From the NCBI RefSeq assembly GCF_009176705.1, contig NZ_AP021847.1, forward strand, positions 186,001 to 250,000: a stretch of DNA of 64,000 nt, written 5' to 3'. This document shows positions 1-7,739 of this stretch, in pieces; position 1 is the stretch's first letter; every line of letters starts with the position of its first letter. The notes beneath the pieces were generated by a model. The model was not told the DNA's origin. It did not search any database and saw nothing but the letters and a program-made list of their open reading frames with translations. Source of the stretch: Pseudoalteromonas sp. A25 (GTDB taxonomy: Bacteria > Pseudomonadota > Gammaproteobacteria > Enterobacterales > Alteromonadaceae). The position numbers and the translations under genes are program-made.

Positions 1-1
1 T

Positions 2-1972
2 CAAATGAACTCTAGCTTGTTCACTTTAACGACTAAGTTCAATAACTTTGCAACTAAAATTTACTCAGATTGGTCTGATGATTTTACAACTGAGTTTGGA
101 TTAGCATATAAAGATGTAAGCAATAGCAGCGTAACTAACTCTGATCTGGGCTCAATCGAAGTTCACCTTAAAGATGGTCGTGGACCAGGTTTCCAGTTCG
201 GTGCAACGGAATTCCGCCACAACAATGTTGGTGAAACTGAAACGCTAGAACTGACATTTGACGCAACTTACCTACTGGGTGACCACGAAATTGGTTTTGG
301 TGTTCAGTACAAAGACTTGCGTTTATATAACTTATTTGCTGAGAACTCACGCGGTTCCTGGACATTTGCTAGCTTGGAAGACTTTGCTAACAAGAAGCTT
401 CACATCAACCGTGACAATTATCAATTCACTTATGGTAATGCTTATACTAGTAATGCCAACGACATGGCCTATGACTCAACTCGCAACCAATTTGCGTTAT
501 ATGTTGAAGACAAGTTTTACCCAACAGATGATTTAGAAGTTACAGCAGGTCTTCGTTATGAGCGTCTTTCTTCAAGTGACGAAGCGAAGCTTAACCAAAA
601 CTTCTTAAACGCTTACGGCTATAGCAACCAAGAAAACCTTGACGGTCTAGATATTATCTTGCCTCGTGTAGGTTTCAAATATTATGCAACCGAGTCTCTA
701 ACAATCAATGGTGGTATTGGTCGTTTCCAAGGTGGTATTCCAAATGTATGGTATAACGCACCATTCCAAAACGATGGTATTACTTACGTAACTGCTTCAC
801 AAAACGCGATTAACGATTACTTTGCAGGTGTGGAAGAAGTAGATATCACACGTGTTCCAGATGAAATTAAACAGTCTCTAGTTCAAGGTGCTGGTAGCAC
901 AAACTATACAGACCCTAATTTTGAACTACCTTCAAGTGTTCGTGCTCAAGTTGGTTTTGAATATGAATTCGACTCAGCGCTATTAGGTGACGGTTTTAAA
1001 TGGACTGCTGAGCTTGCGTATCACAAGAAAGAGAATGAAGCGGTATGGCGTAACACTGCTATGCGACCTGTTGGCACAAGCGCTACTGGCCGTACAATTT
1101 ATGAGAGTATCTACGAAGGTGATTTAAAAGACAACTTCGATATCATGATGACTAACTCTAAAGAAGACGGTCGTTCTGTTATCTTCAGTACGTCACTAGC
1201 TAAAGAGTTCGATAACGGTCTTTACGTATCTGCTAGCTATACTCATCAAGACGTTGAAGATGTAAACCCAGGTAGCTCATCACGTGCACAAAGTAACTAC
1301 CAGTATGCAACGGTACATAGCCGCAATGTTGACTTAGTTGGCCGTGGTCACTATGAAGTTGAACACAACTTTAAAGTAAGTATGAGCTATAAAACTGAGT
1401 TCTTCGATGGTTATGCTACTAAGTTCAACGTATTCTTTGAGCGTCGTTCAGGTCGCCCATTTAGTTACACAATGGGCTTATTTAATGATGGTGACTTAGG
1501 TGATACGCGTGACTTCAACAGAGGTTCAGCTTATTTAGCTTACATCCCGACTGGTGCAGATGATGTAAATGTAGACTGGGCAAAGTCAAAACTGTCTTGG
1601 GCGGAGCTTGAAACATTACTAAACCGTGCGGGTATTTCAGAGCGCGGTCAATTACTTGGCCGTAATACTGGTACTCAACCTTGGGTTACAACCATGGATG
1701 TGAGCTTTAAGCAAGAGCTTCCAGGTTTCTCTGAAGGCCACAAAGGCGAGTTCTACGTAATGGTTGAGAACTTCGCAAATCTACTTAATAGTGACTGGGG
1801 TATTGAGAAGAAACTACGCTTCTCTGATCAAGCTATCTATGACTTCGGCGGCCTAGAAAATGGTAAGCTAGTTATTGATCCTCGCTATAATGGTGCAGAT
1901 GTACGTAACTATACTGAAATCACTGAAGCATCAGCGTGGAGAGCTAAAATCGGTATTCGTTACACTTTCTAA
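2..1972 (+). CDS. TonB-dependent receptor, Oar-like, 5' end missing
   Basis: This is the C-terminal part of an outer-membrane TonB-dependent receptor. The reading frame is open from the first bases of the window, so the visible ATG at 5 is almost certainly internal and the plug domain lies upstream. The 650-odd visible residues are rich in alternating aromatic and polar strands typical of a beta-barrel. The chain ends in IRYTF, and a terminal phenylalanine is the usual signature for barrel assembly by BAM. Long extracellular loops and the lack of a plug in the visible part fit the Oar-like subgroup that carries an N-terminal carboxypeptidase-regulatory-like domain, but that subgroup call is inference. 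Substrate cannot be read from the sequence. A strong hairpin terminator follows 28 bases after the stop. Confidence 0.85.
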   Translation, partial: QMNSSLFTLTTKFNNFATKIYSDWSDDFTTEFGLAYKDVSNSSVTNSDLGSIEVHLKDGRGPGFQFGATEFRHNNVGETETLELTFDATYLLGDHEIGFGVQYKDLRLYNLFAENSRGSWTFASLEDFANKKLHINRDNYQFTYGNAYTSNANDMAYDSTRNQFALYVEDKFYPTDDLEVTAGLRYERLSSSDEAKLNQNFLNAYGYSNQENLDGLDIILPRVGFKYYATESLTINGGIGRFQGGIPNVWYNAPFQNDGITYVTASQNAINDYFAGVEEVDITRVPDEIKQSLVQGAGSTNYTDPNFELPSSVRAQVGFEYEFDSALLGDGFKWTAELAYHKKENEAVWRNTAMRPVGTSATGRTIYESIYEGDLKDNFDIMMTNSKEDGRSVIFSTSLAKEFDNGLYVSASYTHQDVEDVNPGSSSRAQSNYQYATVHSRNVDLVGRGHYEVEHNFKVSMSYKTEFFDGYATKFNVFFERRSGRPFSYTMGLFNDGDLGDTRDFNRGSAYLAYIPTGADDVNVDWAKSKLSWAELETLLNRAGISERGQLLGRNTGTQPWVTTMDVSFKQELPGFSEGHKGEFYVMVENFANLLNSDWGIEKKLRFSDQAIYDFGGLENGKLVIDPRYNGADVRNYTEITEASAWRAKIGIRYTF

Positions 1973-2000
1973 TCTCGATTTAATTAGCACATAAATTTAA

Positions 2001-2025
2001 AAGGCCAACATCATGTTGGCCTTTT
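2001..2025. terminator. Bidirectional hairpin terminator
   Basis: Arms AAGGCCAACA (2001-2010) and TGTTGGCCTT (2014-2023) form a 10-bp stem with a 3-base loop, followed by T residues on the plus strand. On the minus strand the stem is followed by TTTTAAATTT. It lies between the convergent receptor gene and the MarR gene and probably serves both. Confidence 0.85.
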
Positions 2026-2026
2026 T

Positions 2027-2470
2027 CTATAGTTTATCTACTTGAAGTTCTATTTTGTCCATCACGCTTTTCAGCAGTACTCGCTCTTCATTAGACAATT
2101 CCACTAGGAGTTCTTGCTCCCACTTAAGTGCCTTTGGAGACAATTGTGCGTAAAGCGCCTCCCCGTCTTTCGTTAAGCTCAGTAGCTTTGCGCGTTTGTC
2201 GTTAGGATCTGCACATAGTTCAATCAACTGTTTGTCTGTAAGTTGCTTTACAGCGCGTGACATTGTGGATTTATCGATTTGAGCTAAATCACACAAACGT
2301 TTTGCCGAACACGTTTCTTGTTGTGCAAGATGAGCAATGGCACGCCACTGAGGTACGGTTAATTCTGCTTCCTCAAAATACACGCTCGAAAAAGCAGTAC
2401 TTACTTTATTTGCCAACTTCACCAGTCGATACGGTAAAAACTCTTCTATTTTTAGTGACACCTTATTCAA
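2027..2470 (-). CDS. MarR-family transcriptional regulator, likely repressor of hmgA
   Basis: A 147-residue winged-helix regulator of the MarR family. After an N-terminal dimerisation helix (LPYRLVKLANKVS) come the DNA-recognition region (CDLAQIDKSTMSRAVKQL) and the wing (ADPNDKRAKLLSLT), which are standard MarR features. The frame is open further upstream to 2596, into the hmgA start, but I choose a TTG start at 2470. It gives the usual MarR length and has a ribosome site AAAGGAG (2479-2485) eight bases upstream. The gene is divergent from hmgA, and the intergenic region holds a perfect 9-2-9 palindrome in the hmgA promoter, the kind of site MarR dimers bind. Repression of hmgA-maiA relieved by a pathway aromatic acid is inference; the better-known hmg regulator in Pseudomonas is an IclR-type protein, so this differs. 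Confidence 0.85.
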   Translation of the reverse strand: MNKVSLKIEEFLPYRLVKLANKVSTAFSSVYFEEAELTVPQWRAIAHLAQQETCSAKRLCDLAQIDKSTMSRAVKQLTDKQLIELCADPNDKRAKLLSLTKDGEALYAQLSPKALKWEQELLVELSNEERVLLKSVMDKIELQVDKL

Positions 2471-2531
2471 GGCTTCTGCTCCTTTAATACATCTGTAAAA
2501 AATTATATACAAACTAAATTGTGAAAGACAC

Positions 2532-2560
2532 TTGATAATACTCTCACATGAGAGTATCTT
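2532..2560 (+). promoter_or_regulatory. hmgA promoter with embedded palindromic operator
   Basis: A -35 box TTGATA (2532-2537, 5/6 to consensus) and a -10 box TATCTT (2555-2560, 4/6) are separated by exactly 17 bases. The palindrome ATACTCTCA-CA-TGAGAGTAT (2538-2557) fills the spacer and runs into the -10 box. A dimeric repressor bound there would block RNA polymerase. The adjacent divergent MarR gene is the obvious candidate to bind it. The start of transcription would be near 2567, just before the AAGGAG ribosome site (2574-2579). Confidence 0.7.
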
Positions 2561-2588
2561 GTTTGCATCTACTAAGGAGCGACAAATT

Positions 2589-3884
2589 ATGAGCAACGAT
2601 TTTCAATACCTAACAGGCTTTGGTAATGAGTTTGAAACCGAAGCGTTACCTGGCGCATTACCAATTGGTCAGTTTTCACCACAAAAAGTAAAATACGACC
2701 TGTACGCAGAACAATATAATACAACCGCGTTTACAGCGCCCCGTGCAGATAACCGCAGAAACTGGTTTTACCGTATTCGTCCATCAGTAGTACAAGGCGA
2801 TTATCAAGCTATGGACAATGGCCTGTTGCGCACAGCACCTATTACTGAAGTACCAACACCCCCAACTATGCTGCGTTGGAACCCGATAGAGGTTCCAGCA
2901 GAAAAAACAGATTTTATTGATGGCTTAGTCACTATGGCTGCAAACGGCAGTGCCAATGGCCAAGCAGGTATCGGGATTCACGTGTATGTAGCGAACGCTT
3001 CAATGGAAGGCCGTTACTTCTACAATGCAGACGGTGAGTTCTTATTTGTACCTCAGCAAGGTGAGCTAGTGCTACACACCGAGTGCGGTAAATTAGCGCT
3101 ACGTCCAGGTGAAATCGCCGTTATTCCTCGCGGTATCAAGTTCTCTGTTGAATTGCTCAGTGAGCAAGTTCGTGGTTATATCTGTGAAAACTATGGTCAC
3201 CCGCTTATTCTTCCTGAGCGTGGCCCAGTTGGAGCTAACGGCTATACTAACGAGCGTGATTTCCAATACCCTGTTGCTGCATTTGAAGATAAAGAAGGCG
3301 ACTTCGAACTCGTTGCGAAGTTTAACGGTAACTTATTCCGCTGTGATATCGGTCACTCTCCGCTAGACGTTGTTGCATGGACGGGTAACAGTGCACCATA
3401 CAAATATGATTTAGCGCGCTTTAACGTGATGAATACGGTAAGCTTTGATCACCCAGATCCGTCAATCTTTACTGTACTAACGTCGCCTTCTGGCACAGCG
3501 GGTGTAGCGAACGTTGACTTTGTTATTTTCCCACCGCGTTGGATGGTGGCAGAAGACACATTCCGTCCTCCTTACTATCACCGTAATATCATGAGTGAAT
3601 TCATGGGGTTAATTGAAGGTGTATACGACGCTAAAGAGCACGGCTTTGTACCAGGTGGCATGAGCTTACATAACTGCATGTCTCCACACGGCCCTGAAGC
3701 AGATGTGTTTGAAAAGGCATCAAATGCGGAGCTTGAGCCACAACGTTATGAAAATACTTTGGCGTTTATGTTTGAGTCACGCTATGTCATTTCACCAACT
3801 AAGTATGCGCTTGAAGGCAAAGAGCGTCAGCAAAATTACTTAGATTGTTGGAAAGGCATTAAAAAATACTATAAAGGCGCGTAA
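2589..3884 (+). CDS. hmgA: Homogentisate 1,2-dioxygenase
   Basis: This cytosolic non-haem iron(II) dioxygenase opens the ring of homogentisate to maleylacetoacetate in tyrosine/phenylalanine breakdown. The 431-residue length is typical. Iron ligands known from the human enzyme (His335, Glu341, His371) appear here with matching spacing as His331, Glu337 (HRNIMSE) and His367 (SPHGPE). The N-terminal [12 protein letters not shown] stretch and [10 protein letters not shown] are also family signatures. The ATG at 2589 is chosen because AAGGAG lies nine bases before it and homologues begin with this segment; the frame is open upstream but without support. It is followed by maiA. Neither hpd nor the fumarylacetoacetase gene is next to it, which leaves the last step of the pathway unaccounted for here. 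Confidence 0.97.
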   Translation: MSNDFQYLTGFGNEFETEALPGALPIGQFSPQKVKYDLYAEQYNTTAFTAPRADNRRNWFYRIRPSVVQGDYQAMDNGLLRTAPITEVPTPPTMLRWNPIEVPAEKTDFIDGLVTMAANGSANGQAGIGIHVYVANASMEGRYFYNADGEFLFVPQQGELVLHTECGKLALRPGEIAVIPRGIKFSVELLSEQVRGYICENYGHPLILPERGPVGANGYTNERDFQYPVAAFEDKEGDFELVAKFNGNLFRCDIGHSPLDVVAWTGNSAPYKYDLARFNVMNTVSFDHPDPSIFTVLTSPSGTAGVANVDFVIFPPRWMVAEDTFRPPYYHRNIMSEFMGLIEGVYDAKEHGFVPGGMSLHNCMSPHGPEADVFEKASNAELEPQRYENTLAFMFESRYVISPTKYALEGKERQQNYLDCWKGIKKYYKGA

Positions 3885-3905
3885 CATAACGCTTACCAAA
3901 ATGCT

Positions 3906-3929
3906 AAGGCACTCTTTTGAGTGCCTTTT
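3906..3929 (+). terminator. Hairpin between hmgA and maiA
   Basis: Arms AAGGCACTC (3906-3914) and GAGTGCCTT (3919-3927) make a 9-bp stem with a TTTT loop. Only a short T run follows (to 3929), so it may be a partial terminator or an RNA-processing/attenuation hairpin that lowers maiA expression relative to hmgA rather than a full stop. Confidence 0.55.
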
Positions 3930-3950
3930 GTCGTGATTAAGGAACAAACT

Positions 3951-4577
3951 ATGAAACTCTATACCTACTTTCGCTCATCAGCAGCATACCGTGTTCGCAT
4001 CGCTTTGAATCTAAAAAATATTGACCATGAACTGGTTGCGGTAAATCTATTAAAATCTGAACAGCAAAGCGAGGCATACACCAGTAAAAACCCGCAGGGG
4101 CTATTACCTGCCCTTGAAACAGAGCAAGGTGTTCTGGCTCAGTCACTAGCTATTTTAGAGTGGCTAGAAGAAACACACACTGACACGCCACTTTTACCTA
4201 ATGATCCTTGGCAGAAAGCTCAAGTTCGTAATTTTTGCTATGCCATAGCCTGTGATATTCACCCTATCGATAATTTACGTGTGCTTAAATATTTAAGCCA
4301 AGAGTTAAACGTTGATGATGAGCAAAAAAGTACGTGGTACCGTCATTGGGTGATCGAAGGATTTAAAAAGCTTGAACCAATGCTAGGTGATAGCAAGTTT
4401 TGTTTTGGTGATACACCAACCCTTGCTGATGTATGCCTAGTGCCGCAAGTGTTCAACGCATTGCGTTTTAAAGTAGATATGGCTCCTTTTCCTAAAATCG
4501 CTGCTATTTATGAGCGCTGTAATCAGTTATCTGCATTCAGCGATGCTGCGCCAGAGAATCAACCTGACGCACAATAG
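3951..4577 (+). CDS. maiA: Maleylacetoacetate isomerase (zeta-class GST)
   Basis: The enzyme isomerises maleylacetoacetate to fumarylacetoacetate using glutathione, the step after HmgA. The N-terminal thioredoxin-fold motif SSAAYRVRIALN corresponds to the zeta-class SSCxWRVRIAL glutathione-activation motif, here with Ala in place of the usual Cys. QGLLPALE is the cis-proline segment and TLADVCLVPQ lies in the all-helical C-terminal domain. The 208-residue length matches the family. I take the ATG at 3951, preceded by AAGGA (3939-3943), rather than the ATG at 3921 inside the upstream hairpin. The gene is the second of an hmgA-maiA unit and its stop is three bases from that of a convergent small gene. 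Confidence 0.95.
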   Translation: MKLYTYFRSSAAYRVRIALNLKNIDHELVAVNLLKSEQQSEAYTSKNPQGLLPALETEQGVLAQSLAILEWLEETHTDTPLLPNDPWQKAQVRNFCYAIACDIHPIDNLRVLKYLSQELNVDDEQKSTWYRHWVIEGFKKLEPMLGDSKFCFGDTPTLADVCLVPQVFNALRFKVDMAPFPKIAAIYERCNQLSAFSDAAPENQPDAQ

Positions 4578-4579
4578 TC

Positions 4580-4810
4580 TCACTGCAATGCACAATGCAC
4601 TTGGTCTAAATGCGAGATCAAGTCTAAGCCCAGATCGGTAAGATAACCACCATCTGGGCTATCAATAATTCCTTTATCATACAGCCTCTGCGCTGCGTCA
4701 ATTAAACTTTGCTCTGCATCACTATGTATTTTTATACCTTGATGCATACTGGTTCGTGGAAATTTAGCTAACAATGTAAGCTCTGCCATCATATTTTGAT
4801 CAAACGCCAT
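4580..4810 (-). CDS. TIGR02647-family small protein
   Basis: A 76-residue soluble protein resembling the conserved gammaproteobacterial family TIGR02647, whose members are about this size and sometimes annotated as DNA-binding. The visible pattern is an N-terminal helix (MMAELTLLAKF) and a helix-turn-like segment ending in LTDLGLDLISHLDQV. The start at 4810 has AAGGGG seven bases upstream. It is convergent with maiA, two bases apart, and divergent from the DUF1496 gene. Function is unknown. Confidence 0.75.
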   Translation of the reverse strand: MAFDQNMMAELTLLAKFPRTSMHQGIKIHSDAEQSLIDAAQRLYDKGIIDSPDGGYLTDLGLDLISHLDQVHCALQ

Positions 4811-4906
4811 TGCGATCCCCTTCTTTTGTTTTTATCTTGTTATAGTTACTCTTGCAAAGCGCATAACTGCTTTATTTATAGATTAGCCAACTCTGGGAGT
4901 TCTGCC

Positions 4907-5197
4907 ATGAAATCACCTGTTTATATCACTTTAAGTGTTTTATTAATAACAGCAACTTATTCGTTTGCCGTTGATTCGAATCATGAAAAAGTCACATTGC
5001 TGGAGACACCACAGCGCGTATGTTGGTATCAAGGCGAACAGTACAGCGAGGGTGCTTTAATCAAACAGTTTGACTTACTATTTATTTGTAGTCATAAATA
5101 CAGCAATCAACCACAAAGTCAGTTGGTATGGCTAAAAGCAAACAAAGAAGGCCAACCCATTAGGCTGGACCCAACAAAGACAATCAGGGTAAACTAA
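4907..5197 (+). CDS. DUF1496 exported small protein
   Basis: A 96-residue protein with a clear Sec signal peptide (hydrophobic residues about 5-20, predicted cleavage after SFA). The mature part carries the DUF1496 core, CWYQGEQYSEGALIK, followed by a second cysteine (FICSH) and a VWLK tail, as in E. coli YnjH. The conserved cysteine pair suggests a disulfide in the periplasm. The ATG at 4907 is chosen because GGGAG sits seven bases upstream and because it places the signal peptide at the N-terminus. Function of the family is unknown. The neighbour downstream is the VF530 gene, 25 bases on. Confidence 0.8.
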   Translation: MKSPVYITLSVLLITATYSFAVDSNHEKVTLLETPQRVCWYQGEQYSEGALIKQFDLLFICSHKYSNQPQSQLVWLKANKEGQPIRLDPTKTIRVN

Positions 5198-5222
5198 GCG
5201 CTTTTATAGTTAGAGTGGTCTC

Positions 5223-5468
5223 ATGACGCAACAGCAGCCAAATAATCCATTACATGGTGTAAAGCTAGAAGACATTATTATTAAACTTGAGCAAGAGCTT
5301 GGCTGGCAGGCAATGGGTGAAGCTATCAACATTCGATGTTTTACTCATGATCCTAGCGTAAAATCTAGTTTAAAATTTTTACGAAAAACGCCTTGGGCAA
5401 GAGAAAAAGTTGAACAGCTTTATCTTGATACATTCCATGGCTTTGTTTGGCCATCAATAAAAAAGTAA
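5223..5468 (+). CDS. VF530 (DUF2132) family DNA-binding protein
   Basis: An 81-residue protein that matches the VF530/DUF2132 family across nearly its full length. Diagnostic segments are [13 protein letters not shown] near the N-terminus and [17 protein letters not shown] in the middle. The family takes its name from a Vibrio fischeri protein of known structure and is annotated as DNA-binding; no cellular role is established to my knowledge. It probably shares a transcript with the DUF1496 gene, as only 25 bases separate them. Confidence 0.85.
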   Translation: MTQQQPNNPLHGVKLEDIIIKLEQELGWQAMGEAINIRCFTHDPSVKSSLKFLRKTPWAREKVEQLYLDTFHGFVWPSIKK

Positions 5469-5484
5469 ATATTTAACTGAGCTT

Positions 5485-6183
5485 CTACTTCTGATAGAGC
5501 GCTTTATACGCTTCGACGATTTTTTCTTTAGTTCTCGGTGCTAGCGCTTTATTACAAGCAAAATAAAGCTGTGCACCAAAGTTTTTCAGTGTATATTTTT
5601 TTTCTAATAGAGAGGTCTTACGTTCTGTTGTTCTCTTATGCTCAAACTGCACATCACTCAAAATAACCAGATCCACAAAGCCCTTTCTTGTTGCAAGCAG
5701 CTCAAAAACATTATCAAAACTTGAGATCATAATTAGGTGCCTATCCTCTTCAAAGCCCCGCTCTTTTAAATACAAATGACTGAAGTTTTGCCTTATAACG
5801 GCTGTTTTATATTGCAAAGCGTCATCTAACTTTTCGATGTTGTATTTTTTAGAACGCAAGCCATAAAAAGAGGTGGTGAAACCGCTGATTGGAAATAGCC
5901 AATCAAAAAGCTTTTCTCTGGAGTCAGAGCGCGCAATTGAAAAAATACAACTATTGGGGTTTCGTTGGGCCGCATTGTAAGATACCGACCATTGATTGAC
6001 ACTGAATGTATAGTCCACTTCCGCTTTATTCAAAACGGCTTTGATTTTCTCTGCAGCTGATCCAACTAACACACCTTCATGATTAGTGTATTGAAAATCT
6101 GGGAAATCCTCCGTCATGACGTTGAGCGTGTTTGCATTGGATGCAAAACAAACAAAACTCAAAACCAATAACCATAAACGCAT
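5485..6183 (-). CDS. Periplasmic substrate-binding protein-like (SBP family 3)
   Basis: A 232-residue exported protein with a short signal peptide (MRLWLLVLSFVCFASNANT) followed by an SBP_bac_3-like fold: the opening LNVMTEDFPDFQYTN strand, a SAAEKIKAVL helix, the IFSIARS hinge, and a later DLVILSDVQF segment. Such proteins bind amino acids or similar small solutes, but orphan members without ABC permease genes nearby are very common in Alteromonadales and often act as sensors or have no known role. No permease or ATPase lies next to it. The gene is followed by nothing recognisable and converges with the VF530 gene. Confidence 0.75.
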   Translation of the reverse strand: MRLWLLVLSFVCFASNANTLNVMTEDFPDFQYTNHEGVLVGSAAEKIKAVLNKAEVDYTFSVNQWSVSYNAAQRNPNSCIFSIARSDSREKLFDWLFPISGFTTSFYGLRSKKYNIEKLDDALQYKTAVIRQNFSHLYLKERGFEEDRHLIMISSFDNVFELLATRKGFVDLVILSDVQFEHKRTTERKTSLLEKKYTLKNFGAQLYFACNKALAPRTKEKIVEAYKALYQK

Positions 6184-6253
6184 TCAGTAACTACCTGTAA
6201 CCATGTGAACTAAAAGAAAATATAGCGCATTTGGCACAATTAGAACAGAAATG

Positions 6254-6294
6254 ATACAAAAACGACTGCTTAAGTGAAGCCGTCGTTTTTGTAT
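6254..6294 (-). terminator. Rho-independent terminator of the arginase-family gene
   Basis: Perfect 13-base arms ATACAAAAACGAC (6254-6266) and GTCGTTTTTGTAT (6282-6294) close an inner 4-bp stem (6268-6271 with 6277-6280). Read on the minus strand, the stem ends in TTTTTGTAT. It sits 22 bases after the arginase-family stop codon. Confidence 0.85.
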
Positions 6295-6316
6295 TACTGA
6301 TTACTGAGATAGAAAG

Positions 6317-7429
6317 TTATGAGTTATTAATCGCATCTATTAAAAATGCCGATATTTTTGCACCTTCTCGCAGAGTGGTCTCTGAACTTGTTTGACCCAC
6401 TAACGAACTGTCTGTAAACGGAGCAATTTCCATCATGTCAGCCCCTGTGATTGGAAACTCTGCTCTAAGCGCATTGAGTATCGTCAATGCCTCATCAGGT
6501 GTCATACCGTTCCCCTCTGGCGTGCCTGTTGCAGAGGCAAACTCTTCATCTAATGCATCAATATCAAAGCTTACATATAGTTCATCAACGTTGTCGGATT
6601 TTAATTGTGCTATCACCTGCTGCGCAATTGTTTGTGCACCCTGCTCACGAATTTCATGAGCCCAATGCTGTTTCACCCCAAATGTTGACTCCCAATGTGC
6701 TTTATCCTTGCCACTCGAGCGAATACCAAACTGGATCAGATGGTGAGGAGCAGGTAAAAACTCTAGAATATGTGTGCACCAAGAGCCAAAACATAAGTCA
6801 ATACCCAAGCGCTCCACCAACAAATCAGTATGGGCATCAAAATGGATTATAGCAGTACGTTTGCCACTATCACGCTTGGCTTTTAAATACGACTTGGTTA
6901 AAGGGTAACTAATTGAATGGTCGCCACCAATTCCGAATATACCTTTATCTGGGTGTTGTTGATAAAAGCCATCACAAACATCTTCAGTGATTGATAATGG
7001 TGATACGTAATACTCACTGTTTTCATTGTGGTAAAGTGCTTTTTGACAGTTACTTATGGTCGCTTCATTTAAGTATTTATCATGTAATAAATGAGGGATA
7101 ACGCGAACATCACCTAGGTCAAACGCGCTTACTTGTGGCTGTTGCTCTATCAAGGTTGAGCGCAAAAAGAGTGGTCCCCAATTGGCACCTCTTAAAATAC
7201 CGCCACCACAGTCAGAACTGATCCCAAGTATTGCCGCCTTGTACTCACTTTGCTCTAAGTTTTCCAACGAGGCTTTCCACAGAGCATCAACCCCTTCAGT
7301 TTGACCGTACAGCTTAGTCCTCAATGCGTCTTTTCTTTCTTTGGCTGTGTTGACAGTAAAAACACCGTCTCCAGGGGGACACAAACAGTGCTCAAGTTTT
7401 TGTATAAATTGTTGTTTTGTACTCGCCAT
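6317..7429 (-). CDS. Arginase/agmatinase/formimidoylglutamase family hydrolase
   Basis: A ureohydrolase-fold manganese enzyme that would cleave a guanidino or formimino group. All the metal-binding motifs are visible in order: GIGGDHSIS, FDAHTD, and SFDIDALD. The family is normally about 300-320 residues; this one is 370 because of an N-terminal extension of roughly 100 residues before the catalytic fold, so the exact substrate (arginine, agmatine, formimidoylglutamate or another) cannot be assigned. The ATG at 7429 has GGAGG six bases upstream. It stands alone, with its own terminator at 6254-6294. There are no hut or arginine-degradation genes nearby to settle the substrate. Confidence 0.85.
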   Translation of the reverse strand: MASTKQQFIQKLEHCLCPPGDGVFTVNTAKERKDALRTKLYGQTEGVDALWKASLENLEQSEYKAAILGISSDCGGGILRGANWGPLFLRSTLIEQQPQVSAFDLGDVRVIPHLLHDKYLNEATISNCQKALYHNENSEYYVSPLSITEDVCDGFYQQHPDKGIFGIGGDHSISYPLTKSYLKAKRDSGKRTAIIHFDAHTDLLVERLGIDLCFGSWCTHILEFLPAPHHLIQFGIRSSGKDKAHWESTFGVKQHWAHEIREQGAQTIAQQVIAQLKSDNVDELYVSFDIDALDEEFASATGTPEGNGMTPDEALTILNALRAEFPITGADMMEIAPFTDSSLVGQTSSETTLREGAKISAFLIDAINNS

Positions 7430-7582
7430 GTGAAGCCTCCAAAGATAATAACTTTTGCATATTAATGCGCTTTACTATTTTTTTACTCTGCGTCATTCCC
7501 ATATAAATCAACGCACACTAGCTTGAATGTAAAGGGTTAATGAATTTATGAACAAAAAATAAATTTTAATAATAAACAATAC

Positions 7583-7722
7583 GTTATGAATAGTAATTAG
7601 TTCATAAAGTATCTATCGCGCAGTAATAAATCCAAACTTAACGGAGGTATAACATCGTGGTTGTTAATGTCAACCACGGTGGCAGTGGGTCGCCTGCAAC
7701 ACCGTGGTTTTATATTCATAAC
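7583..7722. repeat. 140-bp structured intergenic element bounded by inverted repeats
   Basis: The segment is bounded by perfect 10-base inverted repeats GTTATGAATA (7583-7592) and TATTCATAAC (7713-7722). Inside is a GC-richer block in otherwise AT-rich DNA that can form two competing hairpins: CGTGGTTG/CAACCACG (7656-7663, 7671-7678) and a longer 14-bp one (7672-7709). There is also an internal repeat TTATGAA/TTCATAA near 7584-7607. It lies between the DUF2189 and arginase-family genes, both on the minus strand. It could be a small mobile repeat, a regulatory leader for the arginase gene, or a small RNA. I see no target-site duplication. Confidence 0.45.
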
Positions 7723-7728
7723 TCATGA
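7657..7728 (+). CDS. Candidate 23-residue micro-ORF (speculative)
   Basis: A GTG codon at 7657 follows a perfect GGAGGT ribosome site (7643-7648) by eight bases and opens a frame of 23 codons ending in TGA at 7726. The peptide would start MVVNVNHGGSGSPATPW and end in FYIHNS: a glycine/serine linker-like middle, then a proline-tryptophan-aromatic tail, a shape seen in some leader and modified peptides. I do not recognise a family. The whole frame lies inside the two competing hairpins, so the codons could be incidental to RNA structure. No processing enzyme or transporter is adjacent. Confidence 0.25.
   Translation: MVVNVNHGGSGSPATPWFYIHNS
7672..7711 (+). terminator. Hairpin with T-run, alternative to an upstream hairpin
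   Basis: AACCACGGTG plus GCAG (7672-7685) pairs with CTGC (7694-7697) and CACCGTGGTT (7700-7709), with a two-base bulge, followed by TT at 7710-7711. On the plus strand this resembles an intrinsic terminator. Its left arm overlaps the right arm of hairpin 7656-7678, so the two cannot form together, as in attenuators. No plus-strand gene ends just upstream. Confidence 0.45.
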
Positions 7729-7739
7729 ATAGTTACGGT

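Noticed and set aside
2471..2596. Longer N-terminus of the MarR protein, up to 2596
   Set aside because: It would cover the hmgA promoter and start, adds 42 residues unlike any MarR, and lacks a ribosome site; the TTG at 2470 has AAAGGAG.
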